Positions 45,029-56,522 of a stretch of 64,000 nucleotides of DNA are shown piece after piece. The position numbers and the translations under genes are program-made. The stretch is from Gracilaria gracilis (lineage: Eukaryota; Rhodophyta; Florideophyceae; Gracilariales; Gracilariaceae), in the NCBI GenBank assembly GCA_030374805.1, contig JARGSG010000237.1, positions 186,001 through 250,000 on the forward strand, read 5' to 3'. The notes beneath the pieces are model-generated. The model was not told the origin of the DNA. It was given only the letters and a program-made list of their open reading frames with translations, and made no database searches. The first letter of the stretch is position 1; each line of letters starts with the position of its first letter.

Positions 45029-46724
45029 ATGCCTTCTCTCTCGAGAAATTTGTTCGTGCGGCACTCAGCACGCCGACTCCACCGGGAGTACGGACAAGCA
45101 ATTAACCTCGTCAAAAACGGCATGTCTTTTCGCGACGCAGCAGAGCAGTACATGATGCCACCTTCCACACTCCACTACCAGTTCCACGTCGGTAATCGTG
45201 AAAATTGGGTTCGGGCCACGTCCAGGACATCCCTCACGCCTGCCGAAGAAAAAAAAGTCGTTCGCATCCTGCTTGACCACGCTCGCAGAGGACGATTGCT
45301 GAGGAGGAAGGATCTCATTGACATAGTCGAGATGATAGGGAAACAGTTACCACCATGGCGGCATTCCACAATCCGTTTCGTGAACGGGCGACCCGGCCGC
45401 AAGTTTTGCGAACTGTTCGAAGCAAGACATTCGCACGAGACTATGTTTGTTAAACCCGATCGCCAGGACTGTAAACGGTTTCGCGCTACAGACGCAAAAG
45501 TCCTAGTGGAACATATGAAGAAAATAAGTACATTCCTCGACCACTACAAGCTGGATCCCTCTCACATCGTGAATATTGATGAGACGGGGTTTTCGCCAGC
45601 CACAGACTGCAAGTTCGGAACACAACCTAAGGTGTACATGAAGGCTGGCGCCTCATCACAGATTTCCCGTCCTCGGTTTCAGAATGTAAACCGCGTAACC
45701 CTCTTGGCTTCCGCATTTGCGGATGGAATTTCCGGCCGTCCCATGTTTGTCTTTCAAAAAAAAAGATTGAGAACTCGAAAAATAACTCGAGCCACAGAAA
45801 GCGGGATTCTTGCGCAATGCGTCTCGGAGCTTCTGCCAAGGAATGCTTTTCTAACCGCACGTAAAGAGATGGCGGCTGTTGATTCTTCCAGCTTCTTCGA
45901 ATGGGCGGAACGGTTCATTGAAGATACAGTGGATCTTCGCAAAGACGGGTCCCATATTTTCCTCATCTGCGATGGCTACAGGAGCCCTCTGAGCATACCG
46001 TTTCTTGAAATGCTCGCAAAATCGAAAATCGTGGCGTATGCGCTACCTGCGCACACGAGTGGTACTACCCAGCCTCTCGACCTATCGGTGCTTCCCTCAG
46101 TGAAGCACCACATCCGGTCTACACTCAAACAGGTTCAGCGCTCGACGCGGAGAAAGGCGAAGGTCATGGATGAGTTCGCAGCTACGAAGATAATAACGGA
46201 AGCCTACCACAAATCAATGACCTTGTATGTGATTAGATCGGGGTTTGTGGCGTCAGGAAGTCACCTCTTTGACGACTGTAGACTTTTCGGCCAAGCGCGG
46301 CCGTAGTTTCGAAGAACCGCTCCGTATAGCAAAACTGGATGACATGATTGGAATGATGGATGAGCTCTGTGACAAAAGCGTAGCGCAGGTCATCCACGAT
46401 GTGCATGTTCACGCCTCCGGTTTCCTTTATACAACATACGACACCGTTCTCACAACTGAAGCCTTGCTAGGCCTCCTGCGTGTGAAAATGCAGCAGAAGA
46501 CGGGCGAGGCACAGGTCACGCAATTAAAAGCTGCTGAGAAGAACCAAAGAGAAAAGTTCGAAAAGGAGAAGAAGCGGTTATCCCGCAAACACAAGGAGAT
46601 CGCAGACGCATGGCGGCGAGTGCGCGAGTATGTCGAAACTTTCAGCGTACCGCGTTCATTTTCCGTTTGCCGCGCTATCGCGAAGACAAAAACCGCTGAA
46701 AAGGCTACTCAGGCTTTGCGGTAA
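45029..46724 (+). pseudogene. Pogo-like (Tc1/mariner superfamily) DDE transposase, one frame change
   Basis: N-terminal Psq-type helix-turn-helix (YGQAINLVKNGMSFRDAAEQY, residues about 22-42). The DDE_1 core has D184 in NIDETGF, D315 in LICDGYRSPLS and D351 in TTQPLDLSVLP, the typical pogo/jerky pattern. The GSHLFDD segment near residue 410 equals the usual G.WPFD end motif. The 425-codon frame ends at 46306; from about 46275 the downstream frame (VDFSAKRGRSFEEP...) carries a Lys-rich coiled-coil-like tail to 46724. This suggests a one-step frameshift, or a small intron, around 46270-46300. No stop lies inside the core. Confidence 0.75.
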
Positions 46725-47022
46725 CGACGCAAAAAACAGAGAAGAAGACAATCATGCATGTTGTGTGTAATGCCTTGAGTGCTCCCTACATGAGGAGCAT
46801 GTAGTGTTTGAGGTGCATATTCATTAGGAATGGCATTTTGTGTTCAATACGTACTTAAAGGCAGACACGTGGGATTGACGAGCTTCTTGCCGCAATCGGG
46901 GAGAATGAAGCGAGGGTGGACATCAGGGCGAAGGTGTCAACGCCTTTTACGGCAGTAAAATGTGAACGAGTGGCTTTCACAGCCCGTTGTTCCTTATGGC
47001 GTTCAAAATTTTGGAGCTCCGA
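46725..47022. other. 3' flank of pogo-like gene
   Basis: No gene; may hold the right end of the pogo-like element, not identified. Confidence 0.3.
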
Positions 47023-47949
47023 CAGTAACTGTCCAACCCTTAATTCGACAAAAATCCTTAAATCGACAAGGCCATAGAGGTACTGTATTTGGCGATTTTT
47101 GCAGTTTAGGACCAGAGCTTGAAATCATTCGGTAGTAAAACTATTATAACTCCCAAGGTAATAGGTTCTAGCTACATCTTAGAGTATTGAAGTTAAGAAC
47201 AGCAGCTCCTCTTTTCCTCTAGCGACTTTTTTGATACAAACTCCACTTTGTACGACCGTAGCACAACAATCTTTAAGCGTAATGCGCAGCATAGGTGTGA
47301 CCTAATAACAGCTTAGAAACATCTCAGACTATAACCGATACCGCAATGTATCTTTCATACCCCTTCTTTTCAGTCTTCAATCATATTCACAGTGTCGGTT
47401 GCGCTTTTATTGTTGTTATAGGACATATATTCACATCGTAAAAAGTCGCAAATCTAACAAAGTTTGGACAGTTTTATACTACCTGTAGTGTCTCTAATCT
47501 TACGATGCAACACATTTACTATATCTGCAGTGGTCGTCAAAAATATAAGCACGGCCCCGAATCTTTGACTTTCCACCTTTCCCATCACCCAAAGCATCCA
47601 TAGAGTAGTTTGTTGCGTGTGGGGTACACGGCAAACTGCCGTGCATTTGTCTAATAAGGATGTTTAAATATCTGCATGTATGTACTAGATAAACAGTGTA
47701 CAGTGCCCACGTCAAAAATAAATAAACGATTCACTTTTTTATTGATTATACGTGTTAGAACAGGTTTTAATACTTGGTTTTCTTACCATTTGCTCTCATT
47801 ACAGCCATGCAACGACGAGGCATGGAACGAGTGAGCATTGTCAACACGTGCATGTCAATTTTAGCTCATTCGTCCAGCAGTGCAGCTTTTAACTCCTGCT
47901 TCGTGTCAAACTGGCGATTGTCAGCATAAACACGGTAGCTGAGTATGCT

Positions 47950-48764
47950 CTATAGATTTTCGATAAGATTCAAATCAGGTGAATGCGCAGGCCATTCGAA
48001 AAGTTGAATAGCTTCATCAGTAAACCATGCTTCTGAGTACTTAGAAACGTGTATAGGTGCATTGTCCTGCTGAAATAGTAGTCTTTCCCTATGATGAGTA
48101 TCAATAAATGGAATAAGGTTATTCTTAAGCATTTCAACATAACCTTCCGAGTTTAAATTTCCTTCGATAAACACGAAAGGCCCCTTAGCATTCACAGAAA
48201 AACAAGCCCAAACCATTAAAAAAACCCACCATTCGTCGTCTTCGAAAAAATTTGTTCATCGCGTCGTAAGTCGTAGCAGTAGTAGCTCCATCCATCTGGA
48301 CCATCACCATTAAATTTTTTTTCGTCACTCCAAACGACCATATCCCACTCATGTGCATAGAAACAATTATGAGCCATTGCCCATTTTAGACGTTTAGCAC
48401 GATGATCTTCAGTCAGCAATGGTGCTGTTTATTTCTTTTTTTATTCAAACACTTTCAAGCGATGGATAGCACGCGTCACTGTCGATTTAGATACTTGAAG
48501 GTCAAGTTCGTTTTTTAGAGATAAAGCAGATGTAGAAGTTTTTGAAAGCGATCTTTCGATACGACGTTTGTCATTTTGACTTAATTTCTGTGGCCTTTTC
48601 GACCGCTTTTTAGTCAGACCTGCTTTTTCTTGCTTCAAATAGCCATAGTCTGCGGATTTAGAACGGCTTAGTTGATTCGCAATGGCTTGGAGTGAAAGTT
48701 TTGCGGCATGTAAAGCTCTAATTTGAGCCTTTTTTTCTGTTGTCAGTTTTTTACCACGAGGCAT
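47950..48764 (-). pseudogene. Tc1-like transposase (DD34E), broken
   Basis: Starts MPRGKKLTTEKKAQIRALHA with paired helix-turn-helix regions. First catalytic D is in VVWSDEKKF, second in LFQQDNAPIH, and the E of LNLIENL follows after 34 residues, the Tc1 spacing. The open frames are 48764-48441, 48419-48216 and 48216-47950. A stop lies between the first two, a frameshift at the T-run near 48216 joins the last, and the codon after IENL is TAG where Tc1 proteins have Trp. The copy is dead. The flank 47704-47949 carries its eroded C-terminus. Confidence 0.8.
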
Positions 48765-48803
48765 GATGTGTGGTGCACAAATGTTTACAAACTACAGGTG
48801 AAC

Positions 48804-48963
48804 ACTGTGATTAGTGTGGCCCACACTATTTCGGTGAGGCTGATTTTGGACACCCTCACAAGAAGTAGTGTAGGCCACACTATTTCGGAACCCACACTAA
48901 TAACGTTACGGATTTAATAGTGTGGCCCACACTAATTACAACTCACGGAATTAGTGTGGGTGT
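48804..48963. repeat. Left terminal and subterminal CCACACTA palindromes
   Basis: Four or more GTGTGGCCCACAC-like sites, several followed by ATTTCGG. They mirror those at 50730-50835 and are likely transposase-binding sites. Confidence 0.7.
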
Positions 48964-49072
48964 CTGGCAGTACGAGATTGCGACATTATCAGTTGCTTCC
49001 GACGGAAAGACCCTCAAAGTTCTCGCGATACTTACGCACAATTCGTTGCAACTCAGGAAACAATTGGCGCTC

Positions 49073-50629
49073 CTACCACTGCCCGTTAAGATTCAGGGCC
49101 ATACCGCAGCGGATCATGGCCTTCCTGGCGTACGAAACTCCATCACTGTCGCATTGCGCGCTTACGGTTCGCACAGACTTTGCTCCCAACTTCAAGAAAT
49201 AACGTTTCCCAGGATTTGTAAGTTTGCCGGATGACCTTAACCCATCCGACCATAGTCCCTTCTCTAACAGACCCATCTTATGTTCGTCCCACTCTTTCCT
49301 CCAATTTGTCTTGAGCTTCTGAATTACGAAACCGTCGGCAGGTTGCACCAAGTGTGTCGCATTACACGGAAAGAAGCGTATCTCCGTGTTGCTCTCTGCT
49401 AGTGCTTGGTGTACCTCGTCGTTCAGAGCATGCGTATTTACGTTGTCAATGTAGAGGATCCGCTTTCTTTCATTCGGTAACCGAGTGAAAACCCTTTTCT
49501 CTCGTAGCCACTGCAGAAACACCCGCTTATCCATCCAGGCTTTCGGTCCTGTCCGGTACACGACACCGGGGACGTCGTCCAGTAGTCCACGCATGGGGTA
49601 ATTCTTATCCGCATTCTTAAATATGAGCATTGGAGTTTCGAGTCGCGCGTTGGGTCCCCCCGCTATGAGCACCCTCATGGTTATACCGTCATCGCCAGAA
49701 ACCACATCGGCGTAGCGTACGTTTGTATCGCCCACTAGCGCTAATGTTTTGTGGTTGTCCATGTTCATGCAAAAGTGAGTTTCGTCTGCGTTGTATACAT
49801 CTTCTTCCCGGAGGCCATTGGATTGGAAATCCCGCGCCAGCTGTCCGAGGTGGAAGGCCACCTCTCGCTCAATCTGTTTCTGCTTAGCTGGGGAAACCAT
49901 TAACTTCCCGCACTGGTAACGGCTCACGACGCTGTATTTGGCCATGAAGGATTGCATCCACCTCGGGGTTATGAGGTCTTCTACGGGCGTGTTATTGCGC
50001 GGATCAACAGTATTCAAGTTATACACTCCAATCGTGTTTCCCTGTCTGAGATGGAGCGCAAGACGTCGCAATAACTGAGTATTGAACTTCATACCGGACT
50101 TTCTCATGCGGTTGAACTCGTTGTATATGTCGGTGTATAGCGCTGCTACCCATGGCATCACACGGCGCCTTCTTCCGCCTTGCGTCTTGCAGTAGTGGCA
50201 CTTTAGTCCTGTATTTGTATGCTTAACAAACGAATACCTTTGGGTCTTGGCTGCTCTACTGTGTCCTTCTACAATTGCTTCAAACTGTTTCCAGTACCTG
50301 CTTGCGCGCTGTAGGTTGGCTTTGACACTGCTGCGAAAGAAGTCTGGGAGTTGGGACACTTTCTTTGACGCAATATGCTTAAGACCATCTTGTGCCGCTT
50401 TTTGGATCATCCCTGTTGCTATGCCGGCTTTGTGGGTGTTGATCAGCACCATTTGAACCTTTTGCTTTGAGTTCGCATCGGGTTTGGAGTTGGATGCAGA
50501 GTGTTGCCCAGCTGGGGTGGTTTCTGTAGATGGAATTTTGTTTGTGGGCGTTGCAGCAGTGTTTGTGGTGCTCGCATTGGCTTGCATTTGAGCAAATGAC
50601 GATAATAAAGAAGAGGCAAAGAGAGACAT
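49073..50629 (-). CDS. Pogo-like DDE transposase, intact
   Basis: A 518-codon open frame. The N-terminal 100 residues are low-complexity (Ser/Thr/Asn/Ala), followed by a basic region with a CxxC pair (LKCHYCK, about residue 145) and an HTH-like segment. The catalytic core has D282 in YNADETHF, D395 in ILYIDNVNTH and D432 in LVQPADGF, so D-D-36-D, characteristic of DDE_1 (pogo/CENP-B type) enzymes. QPAD replaces the more common QPLD. It lies between its own terminal repeats. No stop or shift interrupts it; expression may initiate from the flanking palindrome-rich leader. It acts in the nucleus on the terminal repeats. Confidence 0.8.
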   Translation of the reverse strand: MSLFASSLLSSFAQMQANASTTNTAATPTNKIPSTETTPAGQHSASNSKPDANSKQKVQMVLINTHKAGIATGMIQKAAQDGLKHIASKKVSQLPDFFRSSVKANLQRASRYWKQFEAIVEGHSRAAKTQRYSFVKHTNTGLKCHYCKTQGGRRRRVMPWVAALYTDIYNEFNRMRKSGMKFNTQLLRRLALHLRQGNTIGVYNLNTVDPRNNTPVEDLITPRWMQSFMAKYSVVSRYQCGKLMVSPAKQKQIEREVAFHLGQLARDFQSNGLREEDVYNADETHFCMNMDNHKTLALVGDTNVRYADVVSGDDGITMRVLIAGGPNARLETPMLIFKNADKNYPMRGLLDDVPGVVYRTGPKAWMDKRVFLQWLREKRVFTRLPNERKRILYIDNVNTHALNDEVHQALAESNTEIRFFPCNATHLVQPADGFVIQKLKTNWRKEWDEHKMGLLEKGLWSDGLRSSGKLTNPGKRYFLKLGAKSVRTVSAQCDSDGVSYARKAMIRCGMALNLNGQW

Positions 50630-50729
50630 GATATAAAGAGTTCGCAGGGGAAACGGCTGTTGGAGAATGCGAGTGGCTACGGGGATTTGAATCTTTGTAT
50701 TTTCCGCCCAAACTGTTTATATCTGTTGC

Positions 50730-50835
50730 AGACCCACACTAATTAAGTTTGTGATCGGTAAAGGTAAACGTGAAATGGTGTGGTCCACACTATATAGCGT
50801 TGCCACACTATTTTTCCACTCACACTAATCACAGT
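50730..50835. repeat. Right subterminal CCACACTA sites and terminal repeat
   Basis: Contains CCCACACTAATT, GTGTGGTCCACACTATAT, GCCACACTATT and terminal CACACTAATCACAGT, inverted relative to the left end. Confidence 0.7.
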
Positions 50836-51564
50836 TTTCATTTGTACTGTTGACGTTGCAGTTCTGATGCTGTATTAACTAAAGACTACAATAAAGGCTA
50901 TTTCCATCTGGGACTGTGAGTGTGCGCGCCATTTTTTGTAATCGTGCGTATATTTTTGCATTGCTGTATGTATAGTGTTTCAAACACTGTGGTTCTGGGG
51001 AGGCTATTCAGGGCTTAAAACTGGTTTACACGACTACAATAGTGCTACTGATACAGGTAGACTACAGTGTGTACTGAAAGTGCTTTTACAAGTGGCTGTT
51101 TTCAATAAAAATACCCCGTGCGTATACTTTTGACGACCACTGTACTACTGAGTAGAAAGTAAGAAAAGCAGTTTAAACCAGTGGAGACTTTGGTAAAAAC
51201 CGTTAGGAGGCAATGGGATAACCGTGGAAATCTGACGAAGAATGAGACCGGGCACTTCGGTGCAAAAATTCTGGATTTTAATTGGACGAAAGGCGGCAAA
51301 TGCCATGTCGATTTAAGGATTCGTCGATTTTGGGGTGTTAGAGAAGGGTGACAGTTACGCAAATAAAACCAGTTACGCAAATAAAACCACTTCTATCTGA
51401 ATATGAATACTGATATTCCTAGTGGACTTAGCAAGGCGTTTGTGTAACAGATTAAGCTTCTAACGAGCAGCGATAATAGTCTAATAGCAAAGATATGGCC
51501 TTTTTACAAAAACGTTCCAAGATTTTTGGGTGCCTTGTCGATTAAAGGGTTGGACGGTTACTAT

Positions 51565-51998
51565 CATTTCCTACTTGGAGACCTTAGCCAGCTCACTTCG
51601 TTCGTACAATGGGTTGAGGCTACGCAGTCGCTTCGCTTTTACGCTCGCATCGCTGTTGGAAAAAAGGGAAGAAGGGAAGAAAAGAATATGACAACAACAA
51701 TGACTTTAGTGCAAGCTACAATTATTAAAAAACCACGCGAAGCATCAGCAAGCGTCTCCATCCATCATAGAACCAGATCAAAAACCCAACACACCCCCCT
51801 CGAACCCCGCCTTATCTGACCCATCTCAGGCCCACCCGCGGCAAGACTTCTACACGCGGATAGGCCTGTCCAAAACCTCATCCGAGACCATTAACGACTT
51901 AGGCCCAGAATTAGCATTACGATTCCAGGATTCCATTTCCATTACTACTTCTACTTCTGATTCCATGGCAGACTCACGACTGTCCTTAAAGATCCTCC
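51565..51998 (-). repeat. DIRS B2 repeat
   Basis: Direct repeat of 52148-52579, beginning CATTTCCTACTTGGAG and ending GATCCTCC; differs by very few bases. Confidence 0.85.
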
Positions 51999-52070
51999 TG
52001 TCCTTTCACGGGACTTTCACGCAGGGTTAAAGAGGAAAGACCGAATTGACCCTTGGGGAGGGGGGGCGGG

Positions 52071-52143
52071 TAGTCGACCAAAGAGAAGGCGTCATAGTTA
52101 CTCCACTCGGAAATACAATTACTTACGCATTCGCTCAGTAATT
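52071..52143 (-). repeat. DIRS A2 repeat
   Basis: 73 bp from TAGTCGACCAAAGAGAAGGC to CTCAGTAATT, identical by eye to 57554-57626 (A1). Confidence 0.85.
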
Positions 52144-52147
52144 TTAA

Positions 52148-52579
52148 CATTTCCTACTTGGAGACCTTAGCCAGCTCACTTCGTTCGTACAATGGGTTGA
52201 GGCTACGCAGTCGCTTCGCTTTTACGCTCGCATCGCTGTTGGAAAAAAGGGAAGAAGGGAAGAAAAGAATATGACAACAACAATGACTTTAGTGCAAGCT
52301 ACAATTATTAAAAAACCACGCGAAGCATCAGCAAGCGTCTCCATCCATCATAGAACCAGATCAAAAACCCAACACACCCCCCTCGAACCGCACCTTATCT
52401 GACCCATCTCAGGCCCACCCGCGGCAAGACTTCTACACGCGGATAGGCCTGTCCAAAACCTCATCCGAGACCATTAACGACTTAGGCCCAGATAGCATTA
52501 CGATTCCAGGATTCCATTTCCATTACTACTTCTACTTCTGATTCCATGGCAGACTCACGACTGCCCTTAAAGATCCTCC
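52148..52579 (-). repeat. DIRS B1 repeat
   Basis: Direct repeat of 51565-51998; follows A2 after a few bases. Overlaps the recombinase stop by a few codons. Confidence 0.85.
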
Positions 52580-53607
52580 AAACCCCCAGCCCAACTTGGC
52601 AACGGTACGTTGAAAAGCGCTAGAGCATTGGTGACTACCGCCTCAAACCGATTTCGTTGTTGTGGAGACAGTTCGTTTAAGCTTTGATGAAGCTTATGGG
52701 GCTGGAGGTAGAGTTTAAAGTTTCTGTCGCTGGTCCACCGTCCTCTATATTTAATCTCTTCATCCGACAGCCTTCCAAATAACTTATCGGTCGTCGCCTC
52801 TCCAAACCGCAGCATGTGCGGAGTGACGGCGAAGGGCAACGACAATCGGCTTGCAGAACGGCGAATGATAGCTCGAAAACGCGCTGGCGCATATGGGAAT
52901 AGCTCAGCGCGCTCCAAAATCTTTCGTCGCTCCACTAATCTGTGCAGGAGCACAGCAATAAGATATGATCGAATTGTGACGGCCTCATTGCGCCCCCCGT
53001 TTACCAATGGTTATATTCATTGTTGCGTAATGGGGACGCCTTTTCCAAAAATCCCAAGAAAACCACATCTGCTACCTTCAGTTGCAATAGATCCCCCTAA
53101 ACGCAAATACCCTTCAAAGAGTAATAAGAGTCCAATTCCAACATCTACTTCTCCGTACCGGATTAGGTCGCGTGCCATAGCGTATACAACCATCTCCGGA
53201 CATACTCCATGATGCTCGGTTGGGCGACTCACTGCCCAACCGCGGATGCTTAAAGATGATAATGAGAGTTTTCCTTGTAAGTGCGGTAAATAAAATTCCA
53301 GAGCGGCTTTAGCTTGTGCGACTCCTGACGACTTCAAACTTTGATTAGCATTAAACAACTCCACACAATAACGCGTGAATAACCGATCGATGTCCTTAGC
53401 ATTATTATAACGCCTATCCGACTCGCTCAACGTTTCCAGCCATGCCATGAACTGCTGCAAGTGTTTATCATAATTCCGGCGCGTATTAGGCCTTAGCCGC
53501 TTGTGGGCTAACTCAAACAGCCCGTGAGCGTTTGTCTGCTGGGTTGACATCGGTAGGAACGTATAGACCGTCCATAAGCATGTTTCCCGCAAGCAGTAAG
53601 GCCGCAA
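52567..53607 (-). pseudogene. DIRS tyrosine recombinase region
   Basis: The upstream stretch (53607-53017) resembles an N-terminal SAM-like/core-binding part (LAHKRLRPNTRRNYDKHLQQ, FMAWLETL). The downstream stretch (53007-52567) carries the catalytic pattern: RSYLIA, TPHMLRFGEATTDKLFG (H..R) and GRWTSDRNFKLYL with a terminal Tyr candidate. Such a recombinase replaces the integrase in DIRS-type elements. The region is present in two stretches. Confidence 0.7.
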
Positions 53608-53634
53608 CGCGTCGACATATACGATTAAAGCTCA

Positions 53635-55436
53635 TTACACTGCTTCGACCCTTCCGGAGAGCACCAATGAGAGCTTGATTATCGATAAAGATAAGCACTC
53701 GCGTTCCAAAGTTTGTTTTGTTGTCGTAAAAGCCAGCGAAGACCAAGTAGAACGGCTTCTCCCCTCAAGGAGATGAATGGGCATTTTCTTGCGCCAGCGG
53801 TGCCGAACAGCGAGTTTCCAGTCTTGGCTGGAAAGCCACTTATGTTGCTCGTCTGCATGCATCGAAAGCAAACGCAGAGGGTCCTCGACTTTTTTGTAAA
53901 CCACTCCTCCACCCCATAAACTTGCATCTACGCATAAAACGTAAGTACAAAAGGGCGTAGCGATACAGGTGCGAATTAAAGGCGAGAGCGAAGTAAGGAG
54001 GTTCAATTCTTGCTTTGCTGCGATCGTTGCTTTAATTGTAACAGAAGCCGCGAGGCTCAACTGATACCCGCGCTGTAACACTGAGAAGAGAGGTCTGCGC
54101 AAGAGAAGAAACCATGCCCATTTTCCGAGCAAGCTTTGTAGCTCGCGCACTGCCCATCTATCTCGTTTGACGAATAGCTTCGTCTGCCAAATTAGCCGGC
54201 GTAGTTTGTCAGCGTTTGGCATCAGAACACCGTTTTCATGGACTTCTATTCCCAATACGTCGGTGCATGCCGTCGTCCCAGGCCACGAAACCTTTCGAGG
54301 CTGGGACGGCAGTTTACTCCGATCTGATTCCCGTATTACCGCTTCTAAGGCCCCCCTAGCCTTTTCCAAATCCGTTTCCAAGAGAAAAATAATCGTCCAC
54401 ATATGCTCCATAACTGAAATCTGAGATATCGATTAACCCTGGTATCCAGTCCCTCGACGACAGTCCAGCCTTATCGAGCAGCTTTCTATAAATTGTCTGT
54501 GGCACATAAACGGAATGAGACCATCCCATGGGCATTGAACGCATTACTGGATATAACTGCGACTCAGCGTGAACTATCGGAGGTAAACCGAAGTAAGGGC
54601 TCATCCACTCAGGCAACTTCATCCTGTGAAATTGATTGTCCATATCCGATTTCCCTACATAAAGTTTCTGACCAGGAGCCATCCACAATCGTGCAAGGTG
54701 ACCCGGGTTAGGCAAAATCAATTTTCGGAGGCTCATGGAACACTCTATTTGCATTGCGTGCGTCAACGATTAATCTCTGTTTGTCTTTTTCACTTTTCGG
54801 TACCGCGAAAACTCCATTCATCACCTTTGGGATCTCTTCTGTTAGCCGAATAAGTCCGGCTTCTTCTAGCATCTTGACCAACTCGCCATAGTCTTCTTCC
54901 CGTACGCCACAGAAGGCGGTATCAAGCGCTTCCCAATCGCTTGGTGGGCGCAAAAGTAGTCCTTCTGTTCCGTACGTTCCTTGGATGTCTTCAGGTAATA
55001 GGTCCAAGATATCGGCAGAGGCAGCCAGCCCGTGAGCTGGCAAAGAGACGCGCTCTGGGTTCAACCAGACCCACGTTCGTAGGTTGTGGTACTCAAAATC
55101 GGTTCCCTGCTCCTCTACAGAAAACCCCGCATCGAAATAATTTCTGCGGAAGGATTCTGCCCCGACGTCCCGTAAGTAGTTGGTCGCCAACCTTTGGATA
55201 GCGTTTCTCTCTCGACTCCAGTTTTCGCATGAGAAGACATGTCCAGCAAAGAGCCCATTGAGCCCTGTGACAAGATTGTACTCGACTTTCTCAACGGCCT
55301 TCCGTTTCCGGTACCGCTGACTCCGCCGCTTGCTTGTACGCCCTTGCTGCTCCCCTCCACAAGAAGGGACCCACGGTAGGGGAAACATATCCCGCTTATC
55401 CGGTGCACTTAAGTTCATATTTGTTGTTGTTGTCAA
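53635..55436 (-). pseudogene. DIRS reverse transcriptase / RNase H region
   Basis: From 55436: an N-terminal part, then NGVFAVPKSEKDKQRLIVDARNAN (RT motif region), YVGKSDMDNQFHRMKLPEW, and the catalytic YVDDYFSL box near 54400. The RT thumb and connection follow, and then RNase H (YVLCVDASLWGGGVV near 53930). DIRS-type RTs group near LTR-element RTs. The region is spread over overlapping stretches with few breaks. Confidence 0.75.
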
Positions 55437-55454
55437 TATTTTTTATAAACCTCT

Positions 55455-56522
55455 CTAAGACGTCTCCCTGCCTTCAGGCAGGGCAGACTTATCCTTCTTG
55501 GCCGGGGCCGATAGTTCCTTTCGTAGCTTAGCCGACTTGTGGAGCTTCCGCCTCAGGGATTCACTCACCAGTTCGTCATGCTCTTCCTCTAGCTCTCGAG
55601 CTGCAGCCCAACTTCCAGTTTTATCTGCCATAACAACGGCAGCGAGACGTCGAATAGAAAGTTCAATTGCAGGTTCGTTCTTGGCACGGATAATACCTTG
55701 AGAACTGATAATGCAATCAATAATCTTAGCCAACGTACACGCTTCACGCTTATTACGTAGACTGCTTAGATGTCGAGCTTCAGTCCAGGCTGAAATAGTC
55801 GGATAATTAGTCAAGGCTTTTCGCAACATGTTCTCTCCTTCAAGAGAGTCCACAAGGACAGTTTGCTCCGGGAAGGGGCCACGCGCGAATTTCTTAAAGA
55901 ATCGAGCGTTCGATCTTTTAGTCCTTCGCAAAGAAGTAGAAGAACTGCCGCCAAGATCGTCATCATCAGAGTCTGAGGAATCATTCTCGGTTTCGTCGTC
56001 GTTATCGACAATTATTCCAGTCTTGACTCGACCCAGAGTTTCCAACAAATCTTTCTTTTTGGTGCTACGATCCTTCTTCTTTAACTTCTGAAGTTCACTT
56101 TGGAGCTGCTCATGTTTTGCGTTCAGAACGGTCATATCCTTTTGACGGGATTTTTCCATTTTCCTTAGCATTGCCATGATGTGACTATCGCCACTGCCTT
56201 CACCGGTTTTGGCTTTAGGCTGAACGCCCTCCACCTCATCCCCGCTACTATGTTAATCCTCCGTTTCTTCATCGGTTTCGCTATCAACCTCCCCTTCGCT
56301 ACGCTCTCCTTCTACCCCACCTTCTAACGGATAAGTCCCGTCTTGTAACTGCATCAGGATATCATCGGTTTTTCCCTCTTCGGGTATTCCGGCGATCTCC
56401 TTTCTGAGCGCGTTTAGCAGAGCGTTTTTGCTAGCTTCGCGCTCCCCAAGATATCCGGACATATTATGTCCGAATTTTGCCCTGAAAATTTCCAGAGCGT
56501 CTTCTCCCCTCTTCTCACACAC
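55455..56522 (-). pseudogene. DIRS gag-like region
   Basis: Two stretches (56522-56253 and 56234-55455). A Lys/Glu-rich coiled coil (MLRKMEKSRQKDMTVLNAKH...) and an acidic Ser/Asp segment precede a helical part. Position upstream of the RT makes it the structural ORF; no sequence family recognised. Confidence 0.5.

Larger units (their letters stand above)
48804..50835 (-). mobile_element. Autonomous pogo-like element with palindromic subterminal repeats
   Basis: Ends ACTGTGATTAGTGTG at 48804 and, inverted, at 50835. Between the ends and the ORF lie several copies of TAGTGTGG.CCACACTA and half sites (48812-48963 and 50730-50830). One intact transposase ORF fills the middle. The element is inserted in the Tc1-like element, so it is the youngest of the nest. 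A TA duplication at the edges is not evident. Confidence 0.75.
47528..51142 (-). mobile_element. Tc1-like element, split by a pogo-like insertion
   Basis: TIRs CAGTGGTCGTCAAAA.TATA at 47528 and, inverted, at 51142. A TA dinucleotide follows the right end (51143-51144), as expected for Tc1/mariner; the left neighbour is TG. The transposase (47950-48764) lies at the left, and a 2.03-kb pogo-like element (48804-50835) interrupts the segment upstream of its start codon. A TIR-like phrase CAGTGCCCACGTCAAAAATA at about 47701 suggests a partial second copy. Confidence 0.7.
47023..51563. mobile_element. Outer non-autonomous pogo-type element (host of nested insertions)
   Basis: Inverted ends: left 47023-47052 (AGTAACTGTCCAACCCTTAA then TTCGACAA) and right 51534-51563 read in reverse (AGTAACCGTCCAACCCTTTA then ATCGACAA), about 25 of 28 bases equal. 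TCGAC-rich ends are typical of pogo/Tigger-type elements. A second degenerate end of this type, including AATCCTTAAATCGACA, lies at 51296-51357. The interior apart from the nested Tc1-like element (47053-47527 and 51143-51533) has no coding potential. Confidence 0.55.

Noticed and set aside
51565-52579. The 430-bp direct repeats as LTRs of a small element
   Set aside because: Both copies lie on the same side of the RT/recombinase genes and a separate 73-bp repeat recurs on the other side, which fits split direct repeats better.
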